Source: Idiomarina fontislapidosi (GTDB lineage Bacteria > Pseudomonadota > Gammaproteobacteria > Enterobacterales > Alteromonadaceae). Taken from it: a stretch of DNA of 64,000 nt. The stretch is taken from NCBI RefSeq assembly GCF_003226255.1, contig NZ_QJST01000001.1:248001-312000 (forward strand). The letters run 5' to 3'. The position numbers and the translations under genes were made by a program. Positions 18,009-27,983 of this stretch are shown here, piece after piece (positions within the stretch are counted from its first letter, which is position 1; each line of letters begins with the position of its first letter). The notes below the pieces were generated by a model, which was not told where the DNA came from, did not search any database, and saw only the letters and a list, made by a program, of their open reading frames with translations.

Positions 18009-18031
18009 ACTAAAGCGTTTGTGTTAGGCAC

Positions 18032-18062
18032 AAAAAAACCGGCATCAAGTGCCGGTTTTTTT
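18032..18062. terminator. Bidirectional intrinsic terminator, haemoglobin gene / ychF
   Basis: CCGGCA (18039-18044) and TGCCGG (18050-18055) form a perfect stem with a five-base loop, flanked by seven A and seven T. It serves both convergent transcripts. Confidence 0.9.
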
Positions 18063-18074
18063 ATACTTAAAGGT

Positions 18075-19166
18075 TTATACGTTAAAGCGGAAGTGAATGA
18101 CATCACCATCTTTAACAATATATTCTTTACCTTCTAGACGCCATTTACCGGCATCTTTAGCACCTTGCTCGCCGTTGTACTGAACGTAATCATCGTAACC
18201 TACCACTTCGGCACGAATGAAGCCTTTTTCAAAGTCAGTATGGATACGTCCCGCGGCTTGCGGCGCACTAGCACCAATCTTCACAGTCCATGCGCGTACT
18301 TCTTTTACACCCGCAGTAAAGTAGGTCTGTAAGTTTAATAACTGATAACCACCACGGATGACACGGTTGAGACCAGGCTCTGCTTGACCTAACTCCTCAA
18401 GAAACGCCGCTTTATCGTCGTCGTCGAGCTCCGCGATTTCTGACTCAATCGCTGCACACACAGGTACCACGACCGCGTTTTCTTTCGCTGCAATTTCACG
18501 AACGGTGTCTAAGTGAGGGTTATTCTCGAAACCATCTTCATTGACGTTTGCAATGTACATGGTTGGCTTCAAGGTCAATAAGTTATACGAACGGATAACC
18601 GCTTTTTCATCATCGCTCAATGTCACTGAACGCGCCATTTCGCCTTCATCCAGCGCTGGCTTGAGTTTTTCTAACACGGCGATTTCTGCTTTGGCTTGCG
18701 CATCACCACCCTTGGCTTTTTTGCCTAAGCGGTGCAGTGCCTTATCAACAGAGTCGAGGTCCGCAAGGGCCAGTTCGGTGTTAATGGTGTCGATATCGTC
18801 GGCTGGATCAATACCACCGCTCACGTGCACGATATTGTCATCTTCGAAACAGCGCACGACATGACCAATCGCATCGGTTTCGCGAATGTTTGCTAAGAAC
18901 TGGTTACCAAGTCCTTCACCTTTCGATGCACCTTTAACCAAGCCCGCGATGTCAACAAACTCCATCGTGGTGGGAATCACTTTCTGTGGGTTCACAATAC
19001 TTTCAAGCACATCAAGACGTGGATCGGGAACCGCAACCACGCCCGTATTTGGTTCGATAGTACAGAAAGGGAAGTTAGCCGCTTCGATACCGGCTTTGGT
19101 CAAAGCATTAAATAACGTGGATTTTCCAACGTTTGGTAAACCAACAATACCACAGCGAAATCCCAT
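18075..19166 (-). CDS. ychF: Redox-responsive ATPase YchF (OLA1 family)
   Basis: A 363-residue Obg-family P-loop protein that binds ribosomes and prefers ATP. The G1 motif [14 protein letters not shown] is at residues 8-21, followed by the G3 region [20 protein letters not shown]; the altered G4 (NVNE) is the family feature that shifts specificity to ATP. A coiled coil and a C-terminal TGS domain ([14 protein letters not shown]) complete it. It lies 11 bases after pth, in the common pth-ychF pair. Confidence 0.96.
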   Translation of the reverse strand: MGFRCGIVGLPNVGKSTLFNALTKAGIEAANFPFCTIEPNTGVVAVPDPRLDVLESIVNPQKVIPTTMEFVDIAGLVKGASKGEGLGNQFLANIRETDAIGHVVRCFEDDNIVHVSGGIDPADDIDTINTELALADLDSVDKALHRLGKKAKGGDAQAKAEIAVLEKLKPALDEGEMARSVTLSDDEKAVIRSYNLLTLKPTMYIANVNEDGFENNPHLDTVREIAAKENAVVVPVCAAIESEIAELDDDDKAAFLEELGQAEPGLNRVIRGGYQLLNLQTYFTAGVKEVRAWTVKIGASAPQAAGRIHTDFEKGFIRAEVVGYDDYVQYNGEQGAKDAGKWRLEGKEYIVKDGDVIHFRFNV

Positions 19167-19177
19167 GAGATAAACCT

Positions 19178-19768
19178 CTATTTACTGGCTCGAAAGCTGT
19201 GTAGTCGCTGCAGTGCAGGACCCCAACCTTCATCGATTAAAATATCAATAGCACGACTGGCTTCGTCGATACACGCGTCGAGTAGCTCTCGCTCTGGTGC
19301 TGAGGGTTTACCCAGCACAAATCCAGTGACTTGCGATCGATGCCCTGGATGACCGATGCCAATTCGTAAACGCATAAAGTCCTGCGTTCCGAGTTGACTG
19401 ATAGTATCTTTGATGCCGTTATGACCACCTGCACCACCACCTCGTTTAAACTTTGCTACGCCCGCATCGAGGTCGAGCTCGTCGTAGGCAACGAGAATCT
19501 CTTCGGGAGCAATTTTATAAAAGCGAGCCATGGCTGCAATAGAGAAGCCGCTTCTATTCATAAAGGTCTGAGGTAATACGATGCGGAGATCACGAGAGGC
19601 GGTTTGGTGTCGGCCAATCAATGCTTTCGTTTTTGTATCGGCAGTGAGGGTTACACCGTGACGACGGCAGTAGTCCTCAACTAACCAAAAACCCGCGTTA
19701 TGGCGGGTTTTTTCGTATTCGGGGCCTGGATTTCCCAGGCCCACAAGCAACTTAACGTCTGTTCCCAT
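19178..19768 (-). CDS. pth: Peptidyl-tRNA hydrolase
   Basis: Pth recycles peptidyl-tRNA released from stalled ribosomes. The 196-residue protein has [22 protein letters not shown] with the catalytic His in TRHNAG (about residue 24), the FMNRSG motif and [12 protein letters not shown] near residue 115. The length is normal. It starts 17 bases after rplY and shares its transcript with ychF. rplY-pth-ychF is a widespread order, joining 5S rRNA binding, peptidyl-tRNA recycling and a ribosome ATPase. Confidence 0.97.
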   Translation of the reverse strand: MGTDVKLLVGLGNPGPEYEKTRHNAGFWLVEDYCRRHGVTLTADTKTKALIGRHQTASRDLRIVLPQTFMNRSGFSIAAMARFYKIAPEEILVAYDELDLDAGVAKFKRGGGAGGHNGIKDTISQLGTQDFMRLRIGIGHPGHRSQVTGFVLGKPSAPERELLDACIDEASRAIDILIDEGWGPALQRLHSFRASK

Positions 19769-19785
19769 TGGGGTACCTAACGCTA

Positions 19786-20448
19786 TTACTCGTCAGCGTC
19801 TTTTTCGTTCGCTGCGGGTACTTCGTCAGCTGCTGGCGCTTCTTCGTCAGTTTCTTCTTTCTCTACGCGAGGCGCAGTGATTGAAACAACCGCTTGGTCG
19901 TGGTCTTCACCTTTAGTCAACTCAACCAACTCAACGCCTTCTGGCAAGTTAAGGTCAGTTAAGTGGATGGTGTCGCCTACTGACAAGTTTGCGATGTCAA
20001 CTTCCAAGTACTCTGGCAAGTCTTTTGGTAAGACCATGATTTCTACATCGTTCACGTGGTGAACGACAACACCGCCTTCTTCTTTAACGCCTTTCGCCGT
20101 TTCTTCGTTTAAGAAGTGAAGAGGTAAGTTGGTGTGCAACTTGTGACCTTTCTCAACGCGTTGGAAGTCTAAGTGAGTTAACTTAGGCTTGTACGGGTGA
20201 CGTTGCATATCTTTCAAGATAGCTTGGTGTTTCTTACCGTCGATTTCAAGCGTTAGGATGTGTGAATAGAAGGCTTCGTAGTCAGCCATGTTATTCACTT
20301 TGTTGTGGTCTAGTTCAAGTGCGATTGGCTCATCTTTACCACCGTAAAGAATTGCAGGTACTTTGTCCGCATGACGCAGGCGGCGGCTCGCACCTTTCCC
20401 CTTGTCCGTACGAACGGTAGCTTTGATATTGAAGTCTAATTTAGCCAT
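19786..20448 (-). CDS. rplY: Ribosomal protein L25 (Ctc form with extended C-terminus)
   Basis: L25 binds 5S rRNA in the large subunit. The 220-residue protein is the long TL5/Ctc type: an N-terminal 5S-binding domain (about 1-95, with ASRRLRHADKVPAILYGGKDEP) and a beta C-terminal domain, ending in a very acidic alanine/glutamate tail (about residues 195-220). E. coli L25 is only the 94-residue N-domain. The Shine-Dalgarno before the ATG is weak, and a roughly 100-base leader with two hairpins precedes it, compatible with autogenous control. Confidence 0.95.
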   Translation of the reverse strand: MAKLDFNIKATVRTDKGKGASRRLRHADKVPAILYGGKDEPIALELDHNKVNNMADYEAFYSHILTLEIDGKKHQAILKDMQRHPYKPKLTHLDFQRVEKGHKLHTNLPLHFLNEETAKGVKEEGGVVVHHVNDVEIMVLPKDLPEYLEVDIANLSVGDTIHLTDLNLPEGVELVELTKGEDHDQAVVSITAPRVEKEETDEEAPAADEVPAANEKDADE

Positions 20449-20483
20449 GTGATTGGGCTCTCATCTGTTTATGATTTAAAAAT

Positions 20484-20546
20484 GTCAAAACTCGCGACCA
20501 AGTTTTGACCCAAAACTTAGAAACCGACTCAAAAGCCGGTTTCTAA
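20484..20546 (-). promoter_or_regulatory. Structured rplY leader with two tandem hairpins
   Basis: Between the predicted promoter and rplY the RNA can form a ten-base-pair stem TTAGAAACCG/CGGTTTCTAA (20517-20546) and then a nine-base-pair stem GTCAAAACT/AGTTTTGAC (20484-20509), the second followed by ATTTTT. Either may also end transcripts reading through from prs. From memory, E. coli rplY is autoregulated through its leader; whether this leader is homologous is not known. Confidence 0.6.
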
Positions 20547-20555
20547 GGGCGCGGA

Positions 20556-20584
20556 ATAATACCACTGTTGGTACGCTAAGACAA
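20556..20584 (-). promoter_or_regulatory. Predicted promoter of rplY-pth-ychF
   Basis: TTGTCT (20579-20584), a 17-base spacer and TATTAT (20556-20561) with an extended -10 TGG. The following CCGCGCCC is a GC-rich discriminator, as in stringently controlled ribosomal promoters. It lies just downstream of prs, giving L25 its own start site. Confidence 0.72.
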
Positions 20585-20602
20585 CTGTCCTAACGCAGGC
20601 GA

Positions 20603-21550
20603 CTAGTAATCAAACATCGCCGAGATAGATTCTTCATTGCTTACGCGACGAAGTGCTTCAGAAAGCATGCCCGATAAGGTCAATTGGTGTACCTTGCCGG
20701 TTGCCTTCATCTCTTCGCTCAGCGGAATGCTATCGGTCACGATAAGTTCATCAATCGCTGACTCTTTGATGTTATTGACTGCGTTACCCGAGAAAACAGG
20801 GTGAGTCGCATAAGCAAAGACACGTTTTGCACCATGCTGTTTAAGCGCTTCAGCGGCTTTACATAAGGTTCCACCGGTATCAATCATGTCGTCGACGATG
20901 ATGCAGTCGCGATCTTTGATATCACCAATGATATGCATCACCTGAGATACGTTTGCTGAAGGGCGGCGTTTATCGATAATTGCAAGATCCGTATCATCCA
21001 TTAACTTGGCGAAGGCACGAGCACGCACAACGCCACCGATATCGGGTGACACAACAACAGGGTTATCGAATTTTTGGTTGCGCATGTGTTCAAGTAGCAC
21101 AGGGGTACCAAAAACGTTGTCTACGGGTACGTCGAAGAAGCCTTGGATTTGTTCAGCATGCAGATCAACCGTCAAAACGCGGTCGACGCCGACGCTTGAA
21201 AGAAAGTCAGCAACGACTTTCGCGGTGATAGGGACCCGCGCTGAGCGTACACGGCGATCTTGACGCGCATAGCCAAAGTACGGCATGACTGCGGTAATAC
21301 GTCCGGCAGAAGCACGGCGCAGTGCATCAACCATGACGATTAATTCCATCAGGTTGTCGTTAGTTGGCGCACAAGTAGACTGCAATAAAAAAACGTCCGC
21401 ACCGCGGACGTTTTCATTAATGGCGACACTGATCTCACCATCACTAAAACGACCTACAGAGGCGTCTCCAAGTTTGATATATAAGCGGTCAGCGATCTTC
21501 TGCGCAAGTTCTGGCGTGGCGTTACCAGCGAAGAGTTTCATGTCAGGCAC
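20603..21550 (-). CDS. prs: Ribose-phosphate pyrophosphokinase (PRPP synthetase)
   Basis: Prs makes PRPP from ribose-5-phosphate and ATP for nucleotide, histidine, tryptophan and NAD synthesis. The 315 residues match the family. Visible motifs are [30 protein letters not shown], the divalent-cation site [12 protein letters not shown] (about residues 129-140) and the PRPP loop [12 protein letters not shown] (about 218-229). It starts 12 bases after ispE. lolB-ispE-prs is the normal gammaproteobacterial order. Its product is a substrate for Gpt, encoded at 58483..58968. Confidence 0.98.
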   Translation of the reverse strand: MPDMKLFAGNATPELAQKIADRLYIKLGDASVGRFSDGEISVAINENVRGADVFLLQSTCAPTNDNLMELIVMVDALRRASAGRITAVMPYFGYARQDRRVRSARVPITAKVVADFLSSVGVDRVLTVDLHAEQIQGFFDVPVDNVFGTPVLLEHMRNQKFDNPVVVSPDIGGVVRARAFAKLMDDTDLAIIDKRRPSANVSQVMHIIGDIKDRDCIIVDDMIDTGGTLCKAAEALKQHGAKRVFAYATHPVFSGNAVNNIKESAIDELIVTDSIPLSEEMKATGKVHQLTLSGMLSEALRRVSNEESISAMFDY

Positions 21551-21562
21551 AACAAACCTCGA

Positions 21563-22429
21563 CTAAATTTGGGTTAATGTCCGGATAAGCGATGAACGGT
21601 TCTGGCCCTGCACAACATAACTTTCGGGTAGTGAAAGTTGCGCCTGTGCAGCAATAGCTTGTTGCTGATTCGCAAAGCGAGTAAATAAGCAAGCACCTGT
21701 ACCAGTAAGCCGAGTCGGACCATAGTTTAGCAACTGCGCGTGTAGCTTGGCAACTGCGGGATACTGCTTAAGCACCACGGATTCGAATACGTTGGTGGTG
21801 TTTTGCCAGTGCCATTGCGAGGGTGGTAAAGGCTTACAGTCGCGTTTTAGGTCGGCATCCGCGAATAATGCAGCGGTAGAAATATTCACCTGAGGTTTGA
21901 CCACTAGGTAGTAGTGTTGTTCGGGCTCGACATCGACGAACTGATCACCGATACCGGTTGCAAATGCACTGTGCCCGTGGACAAAAATCGGCACGTCAGC
22001 GCCAAGTTCCGCAGCGATTTGAAGTAAACGCGGTGTCTCGACAGGCTGCTGCCACAGATGGTTTAACCCAACTAATGTGGTGGCAGCGTCGGATGAACCT
22101 CCGCCTAGGCCAGCGCCTTGTGGAAGTCGCTTAGTCAGTGTAATGCGCATACCTGTGTGCGGTTTTTGAGTGTGTTGGCACTCGGTTACCAGACGTTGCG
22201 CGGCGCGAAACACTAAATTATCAGCAACAGCAATCGCACTGTCGGTATCGACAAGTTCGATGCGCTGCTCTGCAAGAGGCTCAAAAGTGAGGGTGTCCTC
22301 GATATTAATAAACTGAAATACCGTTTCAAGATCGTGGTAACCGTCATTACGTCGCCCTGTAATGTGCAAAAATAAATTCAGTTTAGCTGGGGCTGGCAGC
22401 GTTAATGGCCGTTTTTGCGAAGACGTCAT
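21563..22429 (-). CDS. ispE: 4-diphosphocytidyl-2-C-methyl-D-erythritol kinase
   Basis: IspE phosphorylates CDP-ME in the MEP pathway to isoprenoids, and so feeds ubiquinone and undecaprenyl phosphate. The 288-residue GHMP kinase has PAPAKLNLFLHITGRRNDGYHDL at its start, the ATP loop LPQGAGLGGGSSDAA (about residues 100-115) and the C-terminal GTGACLFTRF. It starts nine bases after lolB and is followed by prs. Confidence 0.97.
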   Translation of the reverse strand: MTSSQKRPLTLPAPAKLNLFLHITGRRNDGYHDLETVFQFINIEDTLTFEPLAEQRIELVDTDSAIAVADNLVFRAAQRLVTECQHTQKPHTGMRITLTKRLPQGAGLGGGSSDAATTLVGLNHLWQQPVETPRLLQIAAELGADVPIFVHGHSAFATGIGDQFVDVEPEQHYYLVVKPQVNISTAALFADADLKRDCKPLPPSQWHWQNTTNVFESVVLKQYPAVAKLHAQLLNYGPTRLTGTGACLFTRFANQQQAIAAQAQLSLPESYVVQGQNRSSLIRTLTQI

Positions 22430-22438
22430 GATTACACT

Positions 22439-23089
22439 CTAATGGTCGGTGTGGTTCGTTGCGGGCTGAGTTTGCCAGCGTTGTGCTTGGATTTTCAATT
22501 TCAGTTTCGGTGTTTCCGCGTGGACTTGCTCGGGCAGAAGTTGTTGTGCCTGATAAAACCAAGTCAACTGCCAACGCTCACCGTCGCGTGTTTGATAGAC
22601 TGCCTTAATTAGGCGTCCGCGCGTGTCAAAATTAAAGTCACTCAAGCGCGGATCGAGGCGGCCGAGCAGCCAGTGGGGCAACTCATCGACGGGTAATTGC
22701 ATGCCTGTGTACCGATACAGCAGACCTTGCGCGGAGGGGCTCTGCACCTGTTCGCCATCCACTTTGATGGTTGCTGCGGTGGGCGTAATAATGAGTTCTG
22801 CGAGCTCGCCTCGTAGCGGATGGGTAATGATGATTGCTTGCTGTTGTGGCGATGACTGCCAGCGTAGATAGGCACTGTCTTTATTATTAGAGCTGAGATC
22901 TGTCAAGGCAAAACGCCCCGATAGCTGCCATCTATTTATTCGTTGCAAGCGCGCTTGGTGAGCCTGTACTTGTTCATTGGATATGTTGGTGGCTACACTT
23001 TGCTGCGGTGGCTTAGGAATGCTACAGCCCGTTAAAACCAAGCCGCAGAGCAGAGCCAGTGATGTCCAGAGGGGGAATTTTAGTAGCAC
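22439..23089 (-). CDS. lolB: Outer-membrane lipoprotein receptor LolB
   Basis: LolB takes lipoproteins from periplasmic LolA and inserts them in the outer membrane. I take the GTG at 23089 as start: it gives a 216-residue protein whose leader ends in the lipobox LTGC (Cys at about residue 20), while the longer frame to 23332 would put a 100-residue non-signal extension ahead of the lipobox. Typical family segments are WQLSGRFAL, HPLRGELAELI, LLYRYTGMQLPVDELPHWL and GERWQLTW. The gene is divergent from hemA and first in the lolB-ispE-prs group. Confidence 0.9.
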   Translation of the reverse strand: MLLKFPLWTSLALLCGLVLTGCSIPKPPQQSVATNISNEQVQAHQARLQRINRWQLSGRFALTDLSSNNKDSAYLRWQSSPQQQAIIITHPLRGELAELIITPTAATIKVDGEQVQSPSAQGLLYRYTGMQLPVDELPHWLLGRLDPRLSDFNFDTRGRLIKAVYQTRDGERWQLTWFYQAQQLLPEQVHAETPKLKLKIQAQRWQTQPATNHTDH

Positions 23090-23163
23090 AGGGTAATTCG
23101 CCTTAATGACTAAAAGTGGATAGAAAATTTCGTTCTGCGTAGTTGACCAGAATTGCCTGTGAC

Positions 23164-23192
23164 TTTCAATAATCCCTGCAATCACGTACAAT
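23164..23192 (+). promoter_or_regulatory. Predicted promoter of the hemA operon
   Basis: TTTCAA (23164-23169), 17 bases, TACAAT (23187-23192). The hemA start codon lies 46 bases beyond the -10 box. No good Shine-Dalgarno precedes the ATG. A second candidate with TTGACC (about 23135) lacks a convincing -10. Confidence 0.55.
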
Positions 23193-23238
23193 CCTCTCAG
23201 CGTTTTCAACCCTCTGTTAGAGTAAACCGCGACTCCGG

Positions 23239-24510
23239 ATGACCATTTCAATCTTAGGCATAAATCATAGAACGGCACCTGTCGAACTACGCGAGCGCGT
23301 GGCGTTTGGTCCTGTCCAGTTAGAGCAGGCACTGACAGACATTAAACAGTTGCCAGGTATTGAAGAGGCTGTCATCGTTTCAACGTGTAATCGCACCGAA
23401 CTCTACTGCCATGGCCAAGCTGAGCATCAACCCATGCTGCATTGGCTCGCTCAGTTTCATGGGGTTAATCCAGCCGAGCTTGAACAACATCACTATTATC
23501 ACATTCAAGAAGATGCGGTGTCTCACTTAATGAGTGTCGCCAGTGGCTTAGACTCGTTGGTGCTCGGTGAACCGCAAATCCTTGGACAGGTGAAGCAGGC
23601 GTATCAGCAAGCAAAGCATTTTAGCGTCGTGGGTGGAATTCTGGAGCGGCTATTTCAGAATACGTTTCGGGTGGCAAAAGCCGTTCGTAATGAGACTGAA
23701 GTGGGTCAAAATGCTGTATCAGTGGCTTTTGCTGCGGTCAGCTTGGCAAAACATATTTTTGGTGACTTAAAACACTCCAATGTGTTGTTAGTGGGAGCGG
23801 GCGACACCTCTGAGTTGGTGGCACAACACCTGGTGCAGCAAGGTGTGAGTTCACTGAATGTTGCCAACCGTACATTACACCGAGCACAGGAACTTGCCCA
23901 ACGGGTGGGCGCTGAAGCGCACAGTCTGAGTCAATTAGGTGAATTATTACCAAGTGCCGACATTGTTGTCAGCTCGACTGCCAGTACGTTACCCATTATT
24001 GGTAAAGGGCGTGTCGAGAAAGCATTAAAGCAGCGCCGTCATAAACCTATTCTGCTGATTGATTTGGCGGTTCCGCGAGATATCGAAGAGCAAGTTAATG
24101 AACTCGATGACGCGTACCTCTATACGGTTGATGATTTACAAAATATAATCAGTGAAAATATTAAGAACCGCGAGCAAGCAGCACAGCAAGCTCGCAAAAT
24201 TATTGCTCGAGAGGCGAGTCAGTTTTTAGACTGGTTACGTTCACTCGATAGTGTCACCTTAATTAGAGACTATCGGCAACACACGCAGAAAGTGGCGCAG
24301 GTTCAACTAGAAAAGGCATTAGCGTTGTTGCAGCAGGGGAAACCTGCCGAGCAAGTCATGCAAGTTCTCAGTCACAAGCTTACCCAACAGCTCGCGCATC
24401 GACCCACGCAGTTATTAAAACAAGCGGGTGAGCAGGGCGACCAAACCACGTTGTCGGTATTACAACAGTTGTGGCTTGAGGATGATAAACAGAATAAGGA
24501 AACCAACTAA
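23239..24510 (+). CDS. hemA: Glutamyl-tRNA reductase
   Basis: HemA reduces glutamyl-tRNA to glutamate-1-semialdehyde, the first committed step of tetrapyrrole synthesis. The 423-residue protein has [17 protein letters not shown], the nucleophilic Cys in [10 protein letters not shown] (about residue 50), the NADPH-binding [14 protein letters not shown] and a C-terminal dimerisation helix. It leads hemA-prfA-prmC, the usual order, with only two bases to prfA. Regulation by haem acts on protein stability through the N-terminus in enterobacteria; not visible here. Confidence 0.97.
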   Translation: MTISILGINHRTAPVELRERVAFGPVQLEQALTDIKQLPGIEEAVIVSTCNRTELYCHGQAEHQPMLHWLAQFHGVNPAELEQHHYYHIQEDAVSHLMSVASGLDSLVLGEPQILGQVKQAYQQAKHFSVVGGILERLFQNTFRVAKAVRNETEVGQNAVSVAFAAVSLAKHIFGDLKHSNVLLVGAGDTSELVAQHLVQQGVSSLNVANRTLHRAQELAQRVGAEAHSLSQLGELLPSADIVVSSTASTLPIIGKGRVEKALKQRRHKPILLIDLAVPRDIEEQVNELDDAYLYTVDDLQNIISENIKNREQAAQQARKIIAREASQFLDWLRSLDSVTLIRDYRQHTQKVAQVQLEKALALLQQGKPAEQVMQVLSHKLTQQLAHRPTQLLKQAGEQGDQTTLSVLQQLWLEDDKQNKETN

Positions 24511-24512
24511 GC

Positions 24513-25601
24513 ATGAATCCATCAATAGAGCGTAAGCTTGAGGGATTAATTGAGCGTTACGAGGAAGTGCAAGCCTTACTTGGCGAGCCTGATATTATTT
24601 CTGATCAGGATAAGTTCCGCTCACTATCAAAAGAGTACTCTCAATTAGAAGAAGTGGTAAGCGCGTTTAATGCGTATCGGCAAGCGCAATCGGATTTAGC
24701 CGCAGCGAATGAAATGGCTGATGACGAAGATGCCGAGATGCGCGAGATGGCGAGTGAAGAAATCGCGGATGCTAAGCAACGCGTGGAATCGCTTGAGAGT
24801 GCTTTGCAAGTGTTGTTGTTACCTAAAGACCCGAACGATGATCGTGCATGTTACCTGGAGATCCGTGCGGGTGCTGGCGGCGATGAAGCGGCAATTTTTG
24901 CGGGTGACTTGTTTAGAATGTATAGCCGTTATGCAGAACAGCATGGTTGGCGAGTTAGCACAGTGAGTGCTAACGAAGGAGAGCATGGCGGTTACAAAGA
25001 GGTTATCGCACAACTCAGTGGCGATGGCGTGTATGGTCGCATGAAATTTGAGTCAGGCGGTCACCGTGTGCAACGGGTGCCTGAAACAGAATCGCAGGGC
25101 CGTATCCATACCTCAGCATGCACTGTGGCGGTGTTGCCGGAGATCCCAGAAGCCGAAGCCATCGAGATCAATCCAGCGGATTTGCGGGTCGACACGTATC
25201 GCGCTTCAGGTGCGGGTGGACAGCACGTCAACCGGACAGACTCGGCGATCCGTATTACGCACTTACCGTCGGGTGTGGTGGTTGAGTGTCAAGAAGAGCG
25301 TTCACAGCATAAGAACCGTGCGAAAGCGATGTCTGTATTGCAGTCGCGGCTGCAGCGTATGGAAGATGAAAAGCGAGCGCAGGAAGAAGCAAGTACGCGG
25401 CGTAGCTTAGTGGGCAGTGGCGATCGCTCAGAGCGCATTCGTACCTACAATTACCCACAGAGCCGGGTTACCGATCACCGTATCAACTTGACGCTTTATC
25501 GCTTAGATGAAGTACTTGAGGGTGGACTGGATTTGCTACTTGATCCGATTATTACTGAACACCAAGCCGATCAGCTCGCGGCATTGTCGCAAGATAATTA
25601 A
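24513..25601 (+). CDS. prfA: Peptide chain release factor 1
   Basis: RF1 recognises UAA and UAG and releases the finished peptide. The 362-residue protein carries the GGQ loop in [13 protein letters not shown] (about residues 230-238), the target of PrmC methylation encoded directly downstream. The codon-recognition region has a P-x-T-type tripeptide context around [15 protein letters not shown]. Its stop overlaps the prmC start by one base (TAATG). Confidence 0.98.
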   Translation: MNPSIERKLEGLIERYEEVQALLGEPDIISDQDKFRSLSKEYSQLEEVVSAFNAYRQAQSDLAAANEMADDEDAEMREMASEEIADAKQRVESLESALQVLLLPKDPNDDRACYLEIRAGAGGDEAAIFAGDLFRMYSRYAEQHGWRVSTVSANEGEHGGYKEVIAQLSGDGVYGRMKFESGGHRVQRVPETESQGRIHTSACTVAVLPEIPEAEAIEINPADLRVDTYRASGAGGQHVNRTDSAIRITHLPSGVVVECQEERSQHKNRAKAMSVLQSRLQRMEDEKRAQEEASTRRSLVGSGDRSERIRTYNYPQSRVTDHRINLTLYRLDEVLEGGLDLLLDPIITEHQADQLAALSQDN

Positions 25602-26449
25602 TGAGCCTAACCATCGAAGACGCGCTCCATTGGGCGCGTCAGCAACTCGAATGTAATGACCCACACGCCGATGCATCGGTTGATAGTCGCGTACTCCTCT
25701 CCTATTTACTTGATAAACCCATCGCCTATTTTATGACGTGGCCTGAGCGGCGCCTAACTGTGTCGCAATATCAGCAATTTCAAGCTTGGATTGAGCGTCG
25801 GCGCGGCGGAGAACCGGTGGCTTATATTGTGGGTGAGCGGGAGTTCTGGTCGCTTCCTTTGGCTGTCAATGAAAGCACCTTGATACCGCGCCCCGATACC
25901 GAGTGCCTGGTAGAAACGGCGTTATCACTGCCGCTGCCGCGCCAAGCACGTGTGCTTGATTTGGGCACGGGAACCGGGGCGATAGCACTGGCGTTAAAAA
26001 GCGAACGACCGCAGTGGCAGGTGACCGCGGTCGATCAGTCGACGCAGGCGGTAGCCCTCGCTCGGGGTAATGCCGAACGGCTGGGTATGGCTATTCAGGT
26101 TTATCAGAGTAACTGGTTTGACGCGTTACACGCGGGCACTGAATATGATTTGATAGTGAGTAACCCGCCGTACATTGCTGATGATGATGAGCATTTACGT
26201 CAGGGCGACGTTCGCTTTGAACCGCGCTCGGCACTGGTGGCTGCGCAAGCCGGTTTGGCTGACCTTAACCATATTGCGGCCGAGGGTTACCAACATCTCG
26301 CCGAACAGGGGTGGCTGCTAATGGAGCACGGTTGGCAACAGGCTCAAACGGTTATAACTTTATTACGTGAATTCGGTTATAAAAACGTTAACATATGGCG
26401 AGATTATGGTAATGTCGAACGAATCACTGGCGGACAGAAAGTGAAATAA
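25601..26449 (+). CDS. prmC: Release-factor glutamine methyltransferase PrmC
   Basis: PrmC N5-methylates the Gln of the GGQ motif in RF1 and RF2, raising termination efficiency. The 282-residue protein has a helical N-domain, the SAM-binding LDLGTGTGAIALAL (about residues 114-127) and the catalytic NPPY in IVSNPPYIADDD. It is coupled to prfA by a one-base overlap. The paralogue PrmB, for ribosomal protein L3, is encoded at 52902..53828. Confidence 0.97.
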   Translation: MSLTIEDALHWARQQLECNDPHADASVDSRVLLSYLLDKPIAYFMTWPERRLTVSQYQQFQAWIERRRGGEPVAYIVGEREFWSLPLAVNESTLIPRPDTECLVETALSLPLPRQARVLDLGTGTGAIALALKSERPQWQVTAVDQSTQAVALARGNAERLGMAIQVYQSNWFDALHAGTEYDLIVSNPPYIADDDEHLRQGDVRFEPRSALVAAQAGLADLNHIAAEGYQHLAEQGWLLMEHGWQQAQTVITLLREFGYKNVNIWRDYGNVERITGGQKVK

Positions 26450-26463
26450 AGAGAGAGAGCATT

Positions 26464-27936
26464 ATGAGCAACCAGTTCATGTTTGCTGATGAGCCGCAAC
26501 AATCGCAACCAGCATTATTGAAAGATAAATGGAAAGTCCTGATTGTCGATGATGAACCTGAAGTTCATGCGGTAACAAAATTGGCATTAAGCGATTTTGA
26601 GTTTCTGGGCCGAGGTCTTGAGTTTCACAGTGCCTTCTCGGGTGAAGAAGCACGTCAATTAATTGATACGCATCCTGATGCGGCGATCCTATTGCTTGAT
26701 GTGGTTATGGAATCCGATGATGCAGGGTTAAAAGTCGCGCGCTACATTCGCGAGCAGGCCGATAACCATTATACTCGCATTATTCTTCGAACCGGTCAGC
26801 CGGGGCAAGCGCCCGAACGTACCGTTATCGTGAATTACGATATCAATGATTATAAGTCAAAAACAGAACTCACTGCGCAAAAGTTATTTACCGCGGTGAT
26901 GTCTTCGTTGCGTTCATACCGCGATATTATGTCGGTTGATCAAAGCCGACAAGGTCTAGAGAAAATAATCGAAGCATCAGCGAACTTGTATACCTTGCAA
27001 CCGATGCAACAGTTTGTTGATGGCATCGTACAGCAGTTGAGCTGGGTCATTGGTGGTGCCCGGCAGACCCTTTATGCAACGGCAACCGAAGACGGACGAG
27101 CTTATCGTGTGGTGGCGGCGAATGGTGAAGATAGCCAGGTAGCGAAAGGGCAAACACTTCGTTCGGTGTTGCCAGCGAAGGCGCTGGCAGAGCTCGATGG
27201 TGTGATAGCAAATAACTATCATCACTACGGTGACGGTTTTGTGTTGATGTATTGCCGCAGTCACTGTCGCCCTCAGGGATCGGTGCTGTTTATTGGTGGA
27301 ATGTCTCGCTCACTCACCGAAGACGATCATCATGTGTTAAAGCTATTCGCAGAACATGTGCAGAAAGCGCAGGATAATGTGGTGTGCATCGAGGACACCG
27401 ATATTTTAATCGCCGGAATCGCAGATCAACTTGTGCAGTTGCAGGCAAATTATTTTGCCATTGACAAAGCCACAGGTTCAGAGGCGATTGCTTATCGATT
27501 AGGTCACGTGCTGTTCGATGAGTTGACGGCCATTGATATCAGTTGTGCGGTAACCCTCTATGCCCGTGCTAAGCCTTTGTTGGCGTGTATTGAACCCAAT
27601 GCCGCCGCGCTTGAAACCAGCTGCCAACAACGCATCGCGACCTCATTGCGAGGCCTTAAAAATGGTGAGCAGCAAGCGACTCAGTTTGCCTACACGGCAC
27701 TGATGGAGCGCTTGGAGCGTTGGGATGGACTCGGTTTACCGGACGGGAAAAAGGGCACTTCGATTGCTGATTCAACGCAGACTATCTTGGTCTCGGAACA
27801 AATTGCCGATTGGCGTACCCAGGGATTATCGGAAAGTGATATGATTACGCGCTTGCAAGATGAGCGTGGGCGATATTACTCCCCCGACTTTTTAGATAAA
27901 GTGATTGCACATATTGGCGCAGCGCTCGCGGACTAA
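26464..27936 (+). CDS. Response regulator: REC, DUF3369, degenerate HD-GYP-like end
   Basis: A 490-residue cytoplasmic regulator. The receiver domain is complete: DD at 29-30, phospho-acceptor Asp79 in LLLDVVM and Lys in DYKSKTEL. The middle is a DUF3369/GAF-like domain (about 180-320). The C-terminal third retains an HD-GYP-like segment, ERWDGLGLPDGKKGTSI, where GYP has become GLP, but no upstream HD metal dyad is seen, so phosphodiesterase activity is doubtful. It lies 14 bases after prmC and 47 before sirB2, inside an otherwise housekeeping operon. No partner kinase is nearby. It may sense or bind without catalysis. Confidence 0.85.
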   Translation: MSNQFMFADEPQQSQPALLKDKWKVLIVDDEPEVHAVTKLALSDFEFLGRGLEFHSAFSGEEARQLIDTHPDAAILLLDVVMESDDAGLKVARYIREQADNHYTRIILRTGQPGQAPERTVIVNYDINDYKSKTELTAQKLFTAVMSSLRSYRDIMSVDQSRQGLEKIIEASANLYTLQPMQQFVDGIVQQLSWVIGGARQTLYATATEDGRAYRVVAANGEDSQVAKGQTLRSVLPAKALAELDGVIANNYHHYGDGFVLMYCRSHCRPQGSVLFIGGMSRSLTEDDHHVLKLFAEHVQKAQDNVVCIEDTDILIAGIADQLVQLQANYFAIDKATGSEAIAYRLGHVLFDELTAIDISCAVTLYARAKPLLACIEPNAAALETSCQQRIATSLRGLKNGEQQATQFAYTALMERLERWDGLGLPDGKKGTSIADSTQTILVSEQIADWRTQGLSESDMITRLQDERGRYYSPDFLDKVIAHIGAALAD

Positions 27937-27983
27937 ACGCGGGTTGCCAATAGCGTACTTTCAGACTGTGAGGAGAACTGATT

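Noticed and set aside
23090-23332. N-terminal extension of lolB
   Set aside because: It would place about 80 residues before a lipoprotein signal and run across the hemA promoter and start.
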